A DNA stretch of 34,625 bases from positions 1-34,625 of the forward strand of contig JAAXQE010000179.1 of NCBI GenBank assembly GCA_012974425.1, in the 5' to 3' direction. The notes beneath the pieces were generated by a model that saw only the letters and a program-made list of their open reading frames with translations, was not told the origin of the DNA and made no database searches. Positions 22,961-31,483 of the stretch are shown here, one piece after another. Every line of letters begins with the position of its first letter. The stretch's first letter is position 1. The translations under genes were made by a program, and so were the position numbers. Source of the stretch: Geopsychrobacter sp. GTDB taxonomy: Bacteria > Desulfobacterota > Desulfuromonadia > Desulfuromonadales > Geopsychrobacteraceae.

Positions 22961-23938
22961 ATGGATTCAGAACTGAAGGTTTTTTTTTCCGAAGAGCGTC
23001 AGCCCGAGCGGCTGGATCTGTTTCTGGGGGGAGAGTTGCCCGGAGTCAGCCGGGCGCAGATAAAACGCCTGATCGATGAAGGCCTGATCCTGGTCGATAG
23101 CGCACCCTCTAAAGCGTCTCTCCGATTACGCGGCGGTGAGGAAATTTGTATCCGCCTCCCTGAACCACAGCCAACGAAGGCCTTGCCTGAAGCGATTCCG
23201 CTGCAGGTTCTGTATGAAGATTCTGACCTGATCGTGATTGACAAGCCTGCGGGCTTGGTGGTACACCCGGCGGCCGGCCATGCCAGTGGAACTCTGGTTA
23301 ATGCCCTGCTGCATCATTGCGGAGACCTTTCGGGGATTGGCGGCGAACTGCGCCCTGGTATTGTGCATCGTCTCGACAAGGATACCTCGGGCGTGATGGT
23401 CGCGACCAAGAATGATGCGACCCACATAGCCTTGGCCGCCCAGTTCAAGGCGCATACCGTCAATCGCAGATATCTGGCATTGATGCATGGTCTTTTGACT
23501 CCGGCGTCTGGCCGAATTGAGTCTGCCATAGGTCGTCATCCTAATCATCGCTTGAAGATGTCGAGCCAGGCACGGCAGACCAAAGCTGCAGTCACCCATT
23601 GGAAGGTTCGCCACTTGTATGAGGCGGACCGCTTGAGTCTCGTCGATCTACGCCTGGAAACAGGACGTACCCATCAGATCCGCGTGCATTTTTCAGAACA
23701 GAATATGCCGTTGGTTCAAGACCCCCTCTATGGTGGACGCGTGCGCACCGGCGCGTTGCAGGATCTGCCATTGAAGAAACTTGCGTTGCAATTGCCCGGA
23801 CAGGCATTGCACGCCAGATTGCTCGGATTCATCCATCCACGAAGTCAGCAGTATCTCGAATTTGTCACCGAACCGCCACCGGCATTTATCGAATTGCTCG
23901 ACTATCTTATGCTGAAATACACAGAAGACAGGTTGTGA
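22961..23938 (+). CDS. rluD: RluA-family 23S rRNA pseudouridine synthase (RluD type)
   Basis: Converts uridines to pseudouridine in RNA, most likely in helix 69 of 23S rRNA if it is a true RluD. The 325-aa protein has an N-terminal S4 RNA-binding domain (about 15-65, RLDLFLGGELPGVSRAQIKRLI in two parts) and the catalytic domain with HRLDKDTSG (136-144, catalytic D139) and RTHQIRVHF further on. Other RluA-family members (RluC, TruC-like) are the alternatives; length and S4 domain favour RluD. In Proteobacteria rluD is often followed by the laccase-domain gene yfiH/pgeF, exactly as here. Confidence 0.9.
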   Translation: MDSELKVFFSEERQPERLDLFLGGELPGVSRAQIKRLIDEGLILVDSAPSKASLRLRGGEEICIRLPEPQPTKALPEAIPLQVLYEDSDLIVIDKPAGLVVHPAAGHASGTLVNALLHHCGDLSGIGGELRPGIVHRLDKDTSGVMVATKNDATHIALAAQFKAHTVNRRYLALMHGLLTPASGRIESAIGRHPNHRLKMSSQARQTKAAVTHWKVRHLYEADRLSLVDLRLETGRTHQIRVHFSEQNMPLVQDPLYGGRVRTGALQDLPLKKLALQLPGQALHARLLGFIHPRSQQYLEFVTEPPPAFIELLDYLMLKYTEDRL

Positions 23939-23950
23939 GCAGGAGTAGTT

Positions 23951-24748
23951 ATGAAGATAAACCGTGTTGAGAAAATAAGTTACCTTGCGCCTGATTGGGC
24001 GGCACAGCAGGGCCAGTTGGCCGCCGGATTTTCTACACGTCATGGTGGCGTCAGTCGTGCGCCCTATAATTCACTCAATCTTGGTTTTGGAACCGAGGAT
24101 CTGAAATCTCATGTTGAGGGGAACAGGGCCAATTTTTGTCGTGCATTTGACCTGCAACCCCATCAACTCCTGACGATCAAGCAGGTTCATGGTAGCAATC
24201 TGCTGTTGATTGATGATGAGAATCTTGATCTCTCTCATTTTTTAACGGTGGAAGCCGATGGGATTATCACCAATCAACGCGGTTTTATGATCGGAGTATT
24301 GGTCGCAGATTGTGTCCCGTTGCTGTTGCATCACCCCGGCAAGGGCGTAGTTGCTGCCGTGCATGTTGGCTGGCGCGGTGCCGCCAACGGCATAATTGCG
24401 CGCGCCATTGAATCAATGCAGGCGCATTTTCACTGTGCGCCCGAGGAGATTTTTGCTGCTGTTGGTCCAGGGATCGGGGCACATCGTTTTGAAGTAGATC
24501 GACCGGTACGCGAGGCCTTTCGGGGTGGTAGTGGTTTTTGGGACCTGATTGCCAAGGAGGTCAAGCTGGGCCATTGGCAGCTTGACCTGCCGTTAAGTTG
24601 TCGCTTGCAGTTGGAATCGCTCGGAGTCCAAAGTGAAAATATCGAGATTGCCAAAGAATGTACCTGTTGTCATCAGGAACTGTTCTTCTCGCATCGGCGA
24701 GACGATGGGCAGACTGGACGCCAACTCGGCTTTATCCAGCTCAAGTAA
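23951..24748 (+). CDS. pgeF: Laccase-domain protein, PgeF/YfiH family (peptidoglycan editing factor)
   Basis: The family is a metal-binding 'multicopper polyphenol oxidase' fold; the E. coli member removes L-Ser wrongly built into peptidoglycan precursors, and others act on purine nucleosides. The 265-aa protein has the zinc/copper ligands H80 (KQVHG), C121 (VADCVPLLL) and H138 (VHVGWRG), at the same C-to-H spacing as E. coli YfiH. A C-terminal CTCCHQELFFSHRRD segment is also typical. It starts 12 bases after rluD and ends in a strong terminator, closing the three-gene operon. Which of the two reported activities applies is not evident. Confidence 0.9.
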   Translation: MKINRVEKISYLAPDWAAQQGQLAAGFSTRHGGVSRAPYNSLNLGFGTEDLKSHVEGNRANFCRAFDLQPHQLLTIKQVHGSNLLLIDDENLDLSHFLTVEADGIITNQRGFMIGVLVADCVPLLLHHPGKGVVAAVHVGWRGAANGIIARAIESMQAHFHCAPEEIFAAVGPGIGAHRFEVDRPVREAFRGGSGFWDLIAKEVKLGHWQLDLPLSCRLQLESLGVQSENIEIAKECTCCHQELFFSHRRDDGQTGRQLGFIQLK

Positions 24749-24752
24749 TATG

Positions 24753-24787
24753 GAGCCCCGCTTGTTCTCAGGTGGGGCTCTTTTTTT
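24753..24787 (+). terminator. Rho-independent terminator after pgeF
   Basis: GAGCCCC (24753-24759) and GGGGCTC (24774-24780) pair over seven bases and are followed by seven T. It begins five bases after the pgeF stop. Confidence 0.9.
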
Positions 24788-24919
24788 CTTGCGAATGTGA
24801 CAATTGTATCATTTTGGTTCGTCGCTTAATCGCAATAAAATGTGATTTTAGTTTGACAGTGTCGATTGTTTTCAGACCTTGGTCAGAGATTAGGACTATA
24901 ATTTGCGAATAACAGTTGA

Positions 24920-24942
24920 AATAAAACTCAGTTTTCTGAGTC
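24920..24942 (-). terminator. Candidate terminator for trkH
   Basis: On the minus strand ACTCAG, AAAA, CTGAGT is followed by TTTATTT. It lies about 70 bases past the trkH stop at 25011. The stem is short (6 bp) but the T-rich tail is good. Confidence 0.55.
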
Positions 24943-24956
24943 CCCGGAGGGGGGGG

Positions 24957-24990
24957 GCCCCCATCCTTTGAAAAGGATGGGGGCTTTTTA
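24957..24990 (+). terminator. Strong plus-strand terminator hairpin
   Basis: GCCCCCATCCTTT (24957-24969) and AAAGGATGGGGGC (24972-24984) pair over 13 bases (a practical loop of four), followed by TTTTTA. The reverse direction is followed by C-rich sequence, so it works on the plus strand only. Confidence 0.8.
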
Positions 24991-25010
24991 GTCTCTAGCG
25001 ACCCGTGCGA

Positions 25011-26456
25011 TTATTTCCGCCAGAAAGAGGGGAAGAACAGGACCAGCACGGTGAAGAGTTCAAGCCGGCCCATCAGCATACAGACAATCAGCACCGTCTT
25101 GGCAAACGCCGGGACATGGGCAAAGTTGTCGACCGGTCCGACCGAGCCGAGTCCCGGGCCTATGTTTGACAGGCAGGCGATAGCTGCCGCGCCGCCAGAG
25201 ACAAGGTCCATTCCGCTGGCCGCAAGGAGCAGCGAAGCGATGAGAAATATTCCGATATAGAGCGCAAAAAAGCCGAGGACTCCGGCGAGAACTTCATTGT
25301 CGACCGGGCGTTTCCCCAGTTTAACCAGGCGCACCGCGCGGGGATGGATCAGACGGAAAATTTGAACCTGAGCGTGCTTGAACAGCAGTAACACCCGCGC
25401 GACCTTCATTCCACCACCGGTCGATCCTGCACAGCCCCCGACGAACATCAGCATAACCAAAATGTACTGGGTAATGACCGGCCAGAGCTCGTAGTCGGCT
25501 GTGCCGAACCCGGTTGTTGTCAGAATCGAGACGACTTGAAAGGCGCTATCGCGCAGGTTGTCGGTCAGCGCTACATAGGTTCCGGATGTGTGGTTGAAGA
25601 GTATCAGCAGGCAAATCGCTCCGAATGTCAGCCAACTGTAGAAGCGCAGTTCCTCGTTTTTGATGCACGTATCCAGCTTGCCGCGCAGTGCTTGAAGGTG
25701 CAGGGTGAAGTTGACTCCGGCCAGAAACATGAAAAAGATGATCACCCATTCGATGTAGGCACTATCGTAGGCCGCAACCGAGGCGTTGCGGGTGGAGAAT
25801 CCACCTGTCGCCAGGGTCGCAAAGGAGTGACAGAGGGCATCGAAGAATGTCATCCCGCCCAGCATCAGCATCAGGGTTTCCAGGCTGGTCAGCAGCAGAT
25901 ACACCCCCCAGAGGAGTTTGGCGGTATCCTGGATGCGTGGCTTGAGGCGGTCAGCGGTCGGCCCTGGGACTTCGGCCTTGAACAGCTGCATTCCCCCAAC
26001 TCCGAGCATGGGAAGAATTGCCAGCGAGAGGACAATTATCCCCATCCCGCCAAGCCAGTGAGTCAGGGCGCGCCAGAAGAGCAGGCTTTTGGGCAGGGCT
26101 TCTATATCGGTAAGAATGGTCGATCCGGTCGTCGTGAAGCCACTCATGGTTTCAAAGACGGCATCCAGTGAGGATGGGATTGCCCCCGAGTAGATGTAGG
26201 GCAGGGCTCCAAACAGGGCAAACAGGGTCCAGCCGAAGCAGACGACACCAAAACCTTCGCGCACGGAGAGCTCTTTGCGGCTGCGGCAGAAATAGAAGAG
26301 TGTCCCTCCACAACTGGCGGTGGTCAGCGCTGCAAACAGGAAACTGGTCGCTACACCATCCTGATAATAGAGCGAGAACGGGATCGGGATCAGCAGGGTC
26401 CCGGCCAGGTAGAGCAGCAGGGCGCCTAATATGCGTAGGGTGAGGATCAGGTTCAT
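25011..26456 (-). CDS. trkH: TrkH-type potassium uptake membrane subunit
   Basis: The channel-like subunit of the Trk K+ uptake system in the inner membrane. The 481-aa protein shows the fourfold M1-P-M2 plan with four selectivity-filter loops: MSGFTTTGST, ATLATGGFST, SILTTTGFGT and LSNIGPGLGS, each carrying the expected glycine. A short cytoplasmic loop motif GGCAGSTGGGMKVARVL lies between the third and fourth repeats, as in TrkH/TrkG. It follows trkA by 25 bases, so the regulator and channel are co-transcribed. The start ATG has only a distant GGAG (about 16 bases upstream), suggesting coupling to trkA translation. Confidence 0.95.
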   Translation of the reverse strand: MNLILTLRILGALLLYLAGTLLIPIPFSLYYQDGVATSFLFAALTTASCGGTLFYFCRSRKELSVREGFGVVCFGWTLFALFGALPYIYSGAIPSSLDAVFETMSGFTTTGSTILTDIEALPKSLLFWRALTHWLGGMGIIVLSLAILPMLGVGGMQLFKAEVPGPTADRLKPRIQDTAKLLWGVYLLLTSLETLMLMLGGMTFFDALCHSFATLATGGFSTRNASVAAYDSAYIEWVIIFFMFLAGVNFTLHLQALRGKLDTCIKNEELRFYSWLTFGAICLLILFNHTSGTYVALTDNLRDSAFQVVSILTTTGFGTADYELWPVITQYILVMLMFVGGCAGSTGGGMKVARVLLLFKHAQVQIFRLIHPRAVRLVKLGKRPVDNEVLAGVLGFFALYIGIFLIASLLLAASGMDLVSGGAAAIACLSNIGPGLGSVGPVDNFAHVPAFAKTVLIVCMLMGRLELFTVLVLFFPSFWRK

Positions 26457-26481
26457 TGGGCTTGAGAATTCTCCACTCGCG

Positions 26482-27831
26482 TCAGGCGAAGAAGCGTTCG
26501 ACTTTCGCCAGGGAGCCGGGCAGGGTGAAGATGACTACCCGGTCACCGGCAGCCAGGCGACTTTCCCCGGTCGGGATCTCGTAATCCTCGCCGCGCACGA
26601 TCGCGCCGATAATGGCACCACGTGGGAAATGGAGATCTTTTAGGGGCGTATCGAGGATGCCGGTGTCGGATTTGACCTCGATCTCCAGTACTTCCGAGTT
26701 GCTCCCCTCTATGGTTGCCAGTGAGATGATCTCACCGCGCCGGACAAAGCGCAGGATTGTAGAAGCGGCCGCCAGGCGGGGTGAAATACAGGCGTCAATC
26801 CCCAGATCAGAGGCGAGGCCGAGCAGCTCCGGTTGATTGACCAGTGCCAGGGTGCGCCGGACTCCCTGCTGGCGCGCGAGGAGGCAGGTCAGGATGTTGG
26901 TCTCATCTTTTTCGGTGACAGCGATGAATACGTCGGCACCCTCCAGGCCTTCATCCTTGAGGGTTTCGATATCGCTCCCCTCGGCTTTAATCACCAGGGT
27001 TTTCTCGAGTTCCCCCGCGAGTATCAGGCAGCGCTGTTCATCCTTGTCGATCAGTTTGACTTCGGACTGAGCTTCAAGGTTGCTCGCGATCTGCTTGCCG
27101 ATATTGCCGCCGCCGAGGATGAAAACGCGGCGGTTGCGGCGCTTCTCTTCGCTGCCGGAATGGAGCATATACTGGATAGAGGGCAGGTCTTTCTGGTGCG
27201 CAATAAGGTAGATTCTGTCACCTGCCTGGATGATGTCGTCGCCATGTGGGATAATGGTTTCTTCACCGCGACTGATCGCAACGATGACGAAGCGGTACAT
27301 GCCGCGCAGTTCGCCCAGCTCAGCCAGGGTCAGGTCACACAGCGGGTTCTCCTTGCTGATCCGGTAGCCGAGAAATTGGACATGCCCCCCGGCAAACTCG
27401 GCGACATCGAAAGCCCCGGAACTGTCGGCGATCTGCACCAGCTCCTCGGCGACCGCATCCTCAGGATTGATCAGCAGGTCGATGCCGAGTTTTTCCTTGG
27501 TGAGTTTTGCGCGGTTGCCGGTATATTCTATGCTTTTGGTTCGCGCAACCCTGGTTTTCACCTGATATTCACGGGCCATGAGGCAGGCCAGGATGTTGAC
27601 TTCATCCAGATCGGTGACGGCGATGAAGATGTCGGTGGTGGTGATGCCCGCCTGCTCAAGGACTTCGGCACTGGCGCCGTTGCCGGTGATCCCGAGGACA
27701 TTGAGACGGTCCTGGGCGTGTTGAATCTTTTCTGCGCTTCGGTCGACAAGGGTGACTTCGTGCCCCTCACGCGACAAGCGATCACTGAGAAAGTAGCCGA
27801 CCTGGCCAGCTCCTACAATCAGTATTCTCAT
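26482..27831 (-). CDS. trkA: TrkA potassium uptake regulatory subunit (two RCK units)
   Basis: The cytoplasmic gating ring of the Trk system, binding NAD(H) or ATP and controlling TrkH. The 449-aa protein is an internal duplication: Rossmann unit 1 begins MRILIVGAGQVGYFL (GAGQVG 7-12) and unit 2 begins VFILGGGNIGKQI (GGGNIG 240-245), each followed by a TrkA_C domain (about 145-225 and 370-449). Length is standard. It leads the trkA-trkH operon. The 222-base region before it holds a 10-base palindrome ATTGCGCAAT (27915-27924) and an ATCCGG/CCGGAT stem (27926-27942). There is no clear terminator after the upstream phosphopantetheinyl transferase gene, so read-through from the ole genes is possible. 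Confidence 0.95.
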   Translation of the reverse strand: MRILIVGAGQVGYFLSDRLSREGHEVTLVDRSAEKIQHAQDRLNVLGITGNGASAEVLEQAGITTTDIFIAVTDLDEVNILACLMAREYQVKTRVARTKSIEYTGNRAKLTKEKLGIDLLINPEDAVAEELVQIADSSGAFDVAEFAGGHVQFLGYRISKENPLCDLTLAELGELRGMYRFVIVAISRGEETIIPHGDDIIQAGDRIYLIAHQKDLPSIQYMLHSGSEEKRRNRRVFILGGGNIGKQIASNLEAQSEVKLIDKDEQRCLILAGELEKTLVIKAEGSDIETLKDEGLEGADVFIAVTEKDETNILTCLLARQQGVRRTLALVNQPELLGLASDLGIDACISPRLAAASTILRFVRRGEIISLATIEGSNSEVLEIEVKSDTGILDTPLKDLHFPRGAIIGAIVRGEDYEIPTGESRLAAGDRVVIFTLPGSLAKVERFFA

Positions 27832-28053
27832 GGTATCTCTGTGTCCCTCGCTAGCTCATCCTTCAGTGCATGATCTTAAGCAGTTGAACGCGCAACAATC
27901 GCACAAATCGGCCAATTGCGCAATAATCCGGACGGCCCGGATCCCCCCGCATTTTAGTCATCACGCCACACAAGGACTCTGCTTTTTAGCTGGCGGAGCG
28001 GGCGAAGGGGAAGCTCTGGCTGCATGGCCCTGGGAATTGAATTCATGCTGATC

Positions 28054-28737
28054 TCAATGGAGATGCCAGCGTTGGACCTTTATAACCTCAGTTGCAAGCG
28101 CCAGGGCACCAAGATAATCCCTATGGACGGAAAAGGATCTTATTCGCCAACCGGTACCTTGCCCCATCCGGGAAGGAGTGGAAAAGCCGCCCCCTTGTCC
28201 CTTTAATCTGGCCTCGTTGCGGGTCCAGATTCGGTAGAAGGCCCGCCTGCGTCTTTTACGTGCATACTGGCCCAGACATACGACTTCGGCGGGAGAAAAG
28301 ACCAGGTCGGCCATTTTTTCATACTCCAGTTGAGAGTCAATTTTCTCAATGTCGACGCCGACGACAAGCCCTGAGGCCACCGCCAGCAGCCCCCAGTTAC
28401 CGGCATGGGAGAGGTTGAAGGAGAGCTGTTGGTCGCTTTCAGCGGCCAGGCGGGGTTTGCCCTGTACTCCATAGCTGAATTCTATGGCTGCAGGCTGGAG
28501 ATCGAGGTAGCGTGCCAGGATCTGCCGCAAGCGCCCGCGCGCCGCAACAAAACTGATTGATTTCAGCGGGTCGAACAGGCGCTCGGCCCGCAGCAGTTCG
28601 TCGCTGGACAACAGCGGCTTCAAGCCGGCAATCACATCTGCGGACAGATCGATGCGGAAACGCCAGAGATGAACCTCTCCGCGGGCAAGCTTGATTGTTG
28701 AAGGAGGATCTCCCCAGGGGCTCAGCAGAACAGACAT
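28054..28737 (-). CDS. 4'-phosphopantetheinyl transferase, Sfp type (PfaE-like by context)
   Basis: Transfers phosphopantetheine from CoA to the serine of acyl-carrier domains. The 227-aa protein carries the Sfp/Gsp motifs: FNLSHAG (107-113, H111), VGVDIEKI (126-133, metal ligands D129 and E131) and FYRIWTRNEARLKGQGGG (167-184, E175 and K179). Its size matches the group that activates polyketide, non-ribosomal and Pfa synthases, not the 125-aa AcpS. It lies 38 bases after oleD in the same direction as the Pfa and ole genes. I infer that its job is to activate the tandem ACPs of the Pfa synthase, as PfaE does in marine bacteria. The ribosome binding site is weak. General cellular PPTase duty cannot be excluded. 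Confidence 0.88.
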   Translation of the reverse strand: MSVLLSPWGDPPSTIKLARGEVHLWRFRIDLSADVIAGLKPLLSSDELLRAERLFDPLKSISFVAARGRLRQILARYLDLQPAAIEFSYGVQGKPRLAAESDQQLSFNLSHAGNWGLLAVASGLVVGVDIEKIDSQLEYEKMADLVFSPAEVVCLGQYARKRRRRAFYRIWTRNEARLKGQGGGFSTPSRMGQGTGWRIRSFSVHRDYLGALALATEVIKVQRWHLH

Positions 28738-28775
28738 TGCGCAAGATCCGTATATAATCGTGGAGCGAGGATTGC

Positions 28776-29795
28776 TTATCGACCCGCAACCGTTTCATCT
28801 GGGCTTTCGCGTTCCGAGAGCCATTTCTTTAGGCGGAGCATCCCCTCGTCGAAGGAGACCTGCGGCGCGTAGCCGAAGTCTTGCTGCGCAGCCGCTATGT
28901 TGAACCAGTGGGAAGTGGACAGTTCGCGCGCCACGAAACGGGTCATGCGCGGTTCGCTCTGCAGTCTCAGCAGACCGTAGACCTTCTCCATGGTCCAGCC
29001 GATGGCGTAGGCCAGTTGCGGTGAGATGGTCCCGGAAACCGGCGGCACACCCCCGGCGTCGAGGATCCGATCGACTATGTCCCACAGGGGCAGAGGTTCG
29101 CCCTGGGAGAGGAAATAGGCTTTGCCGGCCACGACAGAGGCAATCTCGAGCCGGTCGGCGGCCTGAATATGGGCTCGGGCCGCGTTGTCGATATAGATGG
29201 TGTCGGCCAGGCACTCTCTCTTGCCGATGCGGCGCAGGGCGCCCTTGGCACCGCGTTCAAGAATCCGCGGCACCAGATGATTGTCTTCCGGGCCCCAGAT
29301 CAGGTGCGGCCGCAGGGCGACGGTCGCCAGCGACTCGTCATTGGCCTGCAGCACCAACCGCTCGGCCTCGGCCTTGGTCTGCGGATAGAAGGCCTCATAA
29401 TGCTCCGGGTAGGGGACCGACTCGTCGACATCTTCCATGTCGCTGCCGTCAAACACAACGCTGGGCGAGCTGGTATAAACCAGACGCCTGATGCCATGCT
29501 GGCGACAGGCCGCGATGACATGCCTGGTACCGAGAACGTTGGCCTGGTAGAACTCCGCATGGGGTCCCCAGACACCGGCCTTGGCGGCGACATGAAAAAC
29601 CAGCTCGCAGTCTCTAGCGGCCTGCTTGACCGCTTCGGCATCGCTCAATTCGCCACGACAATGCTCAACCCCCAGTTCGGCCAGGGCCGCATGTTCACTG
29701 CGCGAGAAGGAGCGCACCTGGTCACCGCGTTCACGCAGCAGCTTGACAATCGCCTTGCCGAGAAAGCCGCCGCCACCGGTCACCAGCACCTTCAT
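28776..29795 (-). CDS. oleD: OleD, NAD(P)H-dependent 2-alkyl-3-oxoalkanoate reductase
   Basis: OleD reduces the 2-alkyl-3-keto acid made by OleA to the 2-alkyl-3-hydroxy acid. The 339-aa protein is an extended short-chain dehydrogenase: a Rossmann start with TGGGGFLG (6-13), the cofactor-side VFHVAAKAGVWG, catalytic serines in YTSSPSVV (107-114) and the Tyr-Lys pair YPQTK (Y137, K141). It resembles 3-beta-hydroxysteroid dehydrogenase-like OleD proteins. ATG overlaps the oleC stop as ATGA. Position directly after oleA-B-C makes the assignment firm; alone it could only be called an epimerase/dehydratase-family SDR. Confidence 0.92.
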   Translation of the reverse strand: MKVLVTGGGGFLGKAIVKLLRERGDQVRSFSRSEHAALAELGVEHCRGELSDAEAVKQAARDCELVFHVAAKAGVWGPHAEFYQANVLGTRHVIAACRQHGIRRLVYTSSPSVVFDGSDMEDVDESVPYPEHYEAFYPQTKAEAERLVLQANDESLATVALRPHLIWGPEDNHLVPRILERGAKGALRRIGKRECLADTIYIDNAARAHIQAADRLEIASVVAGKAYFLSQGEPLPLWDIVDRILDAGGVPPVSGTISPQLAYAIGWTMEKVYGLLRLQSEPRMTRFVARELSTSHWFNIAAAQQDFGYAPQVSFDEGMLRLKKWLSERESPDETVAGR

Positions 29796-31483
29796 GACAA
29801 TTTCTCCCCGGCCCAGAGAGCCAGTTTCTCGCGAAAGATCTTGGCATTGTGCCTTATGTCCACCGGGAAATCCGGATGGAAGAGGATGGTCTCGATATTG
29901 CTGGTGATGGAGTGAGCGGCACCGATGGCCAGCAGTTCCTGCCTGATTCGATCCTGTCCGGCACTATCGACCCCTTTTTCCAGCTCGACACAGAGGATCG
30001 GACGCTGACAGCCCGGCTCTCCGACACCAACCAGGGCGCTACGAAACAGATCATCATGGGTATTGAAAATCGCCTCGCAGGGGATGGTGAAGAGGGTCTC
30101 TGCGGCCGTCATGACCCGGTGGGCCTTGCGGCCACAAAACCAGATACGGCCCTGCTCATCACGGTAGCCCAGGTCGCCCATGCGATGATAAAAGCCGCCC
30201 TGATCCGGGTCTGGTATTTTTCCCAGCTCCATCGACTGCGGGCGGTTGAAGTAGCTCCGCGTCACCTGCGGCCCCTTGACGACAATCTCGCCAACCTCAC
30301 CCACCGCAAGACCTAAGTCTGCATGCCATTGTGCGATCGGGGCATCGGAGATGGCAATGATTTCCAGCTCAATCCCGGGGACCGGCTTACCGACACAGAC
30401 ACCACGCCCCTGGTCGGTGGCCTGGCGGGTCTCAGCCAGAATCTCGGCACTGCCGATCGAACAGACCGGCAAGGCTTCGGTGGCCCCATAGGGGGTAAAG
30501 ACCTGGGCTTGGTCCGAGAGCAGGTTGGTGAAGCGCTCCAGGACCCTTGCGGGTACCGGCGCCCCGGCCGAAATAGCCCGTTTGAGACTCGGCAGCTTGA
30601 TCCCCTGTGCTTCGCCAAAACGGCCGATCCGGTCGATGAGAGCCGGAGAGCCGAACATGGTCGTAATCTCAAATTTTTCAATCGCCGCGATAATCTTGGC
30701 CGGGTCGACATCGGCCGGGCGGGTAAAGTCCATCTCCGGTACCACCGAGCTCATCCCCAGCGCCGGAGCGAAGAGCGCAAAGAGCGGGAAGGTCGGCAGG
30801 TCGATTTCGCCGGGGCGGATGTCGTAGATCTGACGCAGCATCTCGACCTGCGCGGAGAAGTTGCCGTGGCTGTAGACCGCGCCCTTCGGCACGCCGGTAC
30901 TGCCGCTGGTGAAGAGAATCGCCGCAATTTCGTCGGCCTCGGTATGCGCCATCTCGTACGGTTTATCCCGGGGGATCGTTTTCAACAGCTGCTCGAGGCT
31001 GGAACCGCCCCAGCAGAGCCGTCGACCGACGGTCAGGAGGATCTTTAGCGTCGGCCTGGCCCAGCCGAGCAGCACGCGGGCCAGGTGCGCCTTGGGGATG
31101 CCGATAAAGGCCTGGGGTTGCGCTTCGGCGAGACAGGTCTTGAGGTTCTTGACCCCCATGCCCGGATCGACCAGTACTGGTACCGCACCGATCTTGAAGA
31201 GGGCGAAGGTCAGGGCAAAGAATTCGAAACCGGGAGGCACCATCAGCACCGTACGCACACCGCGCCTTATGCCCAGAGACTCTAGGGCCAAAGCCATGCG
31301 ACTGCTTTCGCCATCGAGTTGGGCAAAGCTGTACTGAGCGTAGTCGGTCTGCTGTTGACGGTCGGTCCCCCGGGGAATGTAGATTGCCGGAGCCTGCGGC
31401 TGCAGTTGCGCCATCCTGGGCAGGTGCGCTGCGACATTGGCCGAGCAGGGCGGAGATGCTGGGGAGCTGGCCGCCTGGTTCAT
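29792..31483 (-). CDS. oleC: OleC, ATP-dependent beta-lactone synthetase (olefin biosynthesis)
   Basis: A member of the acyl-AMP ligase superfamily. Known OleC enzymes use ATP to turn the 2-alkyl-3-hydroxy acid into a cis-beta-lactone. The 563-aa protein has the adenylation P-loop ILFTSGSTGVPKG (189-201), the motif YGATEA (332-337), and a later hinge region with MGDLGYRDEQGRIWFCGR, read as two parts, typical of adenylating enzymes. Length fits OleC. The start overlaps the oleB stop as ATGA and the end overlaps oleD, so B-C-D form one translationally coupled unit. A plain acyl-CoA ligase is the alternative from sequence alone, but the gene order argues against it. Confidence 0.93.
   Translation of the reverse strand: MNQAASSPASPPCSANVAAHLPRMAQLQPQAPAIYIPRGTDRQQQTDYAQYSFAQLDGESSRMALALESLGIRRGVRTVLMVPPGFEFFALTFALFKIGAVPVLVDPGMGVKNLKTCLAEAQPQAFIGIPKAHLARVLLGWARPTLKILLTVGRRLCWGGSSLEQLLKTIPRDKPYEMAHTEADEIAAILFTSGSTGVPKGAVYSHGNFSAQVEMLRQIYDIRPGEIDLPTFPLFALFAPALGMSSVVPEMDFTRPADVDPAKIIAAIEKFEITTMFGSPALIDRIGRFGEAQGIKLPSLKRAISAGAPVPARVLERFTNLLSDQAQVFTPYGATEALPVCSIGSAEILAETRQATDQGRGVCVGKPVPGIELEIIAISDAPIAQWHADLGLAVGEVGEIVVKGPQVTRSYFNRPQSMELGKIPDPDQGGFYHRMGDLGYRDEQGRIWFCGRKAHRVMTAAETLFTIPCEAIFNTHDDLFRSALVGVGEPGCQRPILCVELEKGVDSAGQDRIRQELLAIGAAHSITSNIETILFHPDFPVDIRHNAKIFREKLALWAGEKLS

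Larger units (their letters stand above)
24903..24990 (+). ncRNA. Candidate small RNA ending in a strong terminator
   Basis: A perfect TATAAT lies at 24897-24902, preceded by the motif TTGGTCAGAGATT. About 80 bases later comes a plus-strand terminator that no plus-strand gene needs, because pgeF already has its own. Between them are an ACTCAG-TTTT-CTGAGT hairpin (24927-24942) and a run of nine G (24949-24957). No open reading frame fits. A promoter, a structured body and a terminator fit a small RNA of about 80 nt. A proper -35 is lacking, and read-through from pgeF is the alternative explanation. Confidence 0.35.

Noticed and set aside
24853-24902. TTGACA (24853) with TATAAT (24897) as one sigma-70 promoter
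   Set aside because: The spacing is 38 bases, far from the 16-18 needed; the TATAAT may be used with the upstream motif instead.
26833-27873. 346-codon open frame opposite trkA
   Set aside because: Mirror frame of a clear TrkA gene, with low-complexity Asp/Gly/Phe-rich translation and no domain.
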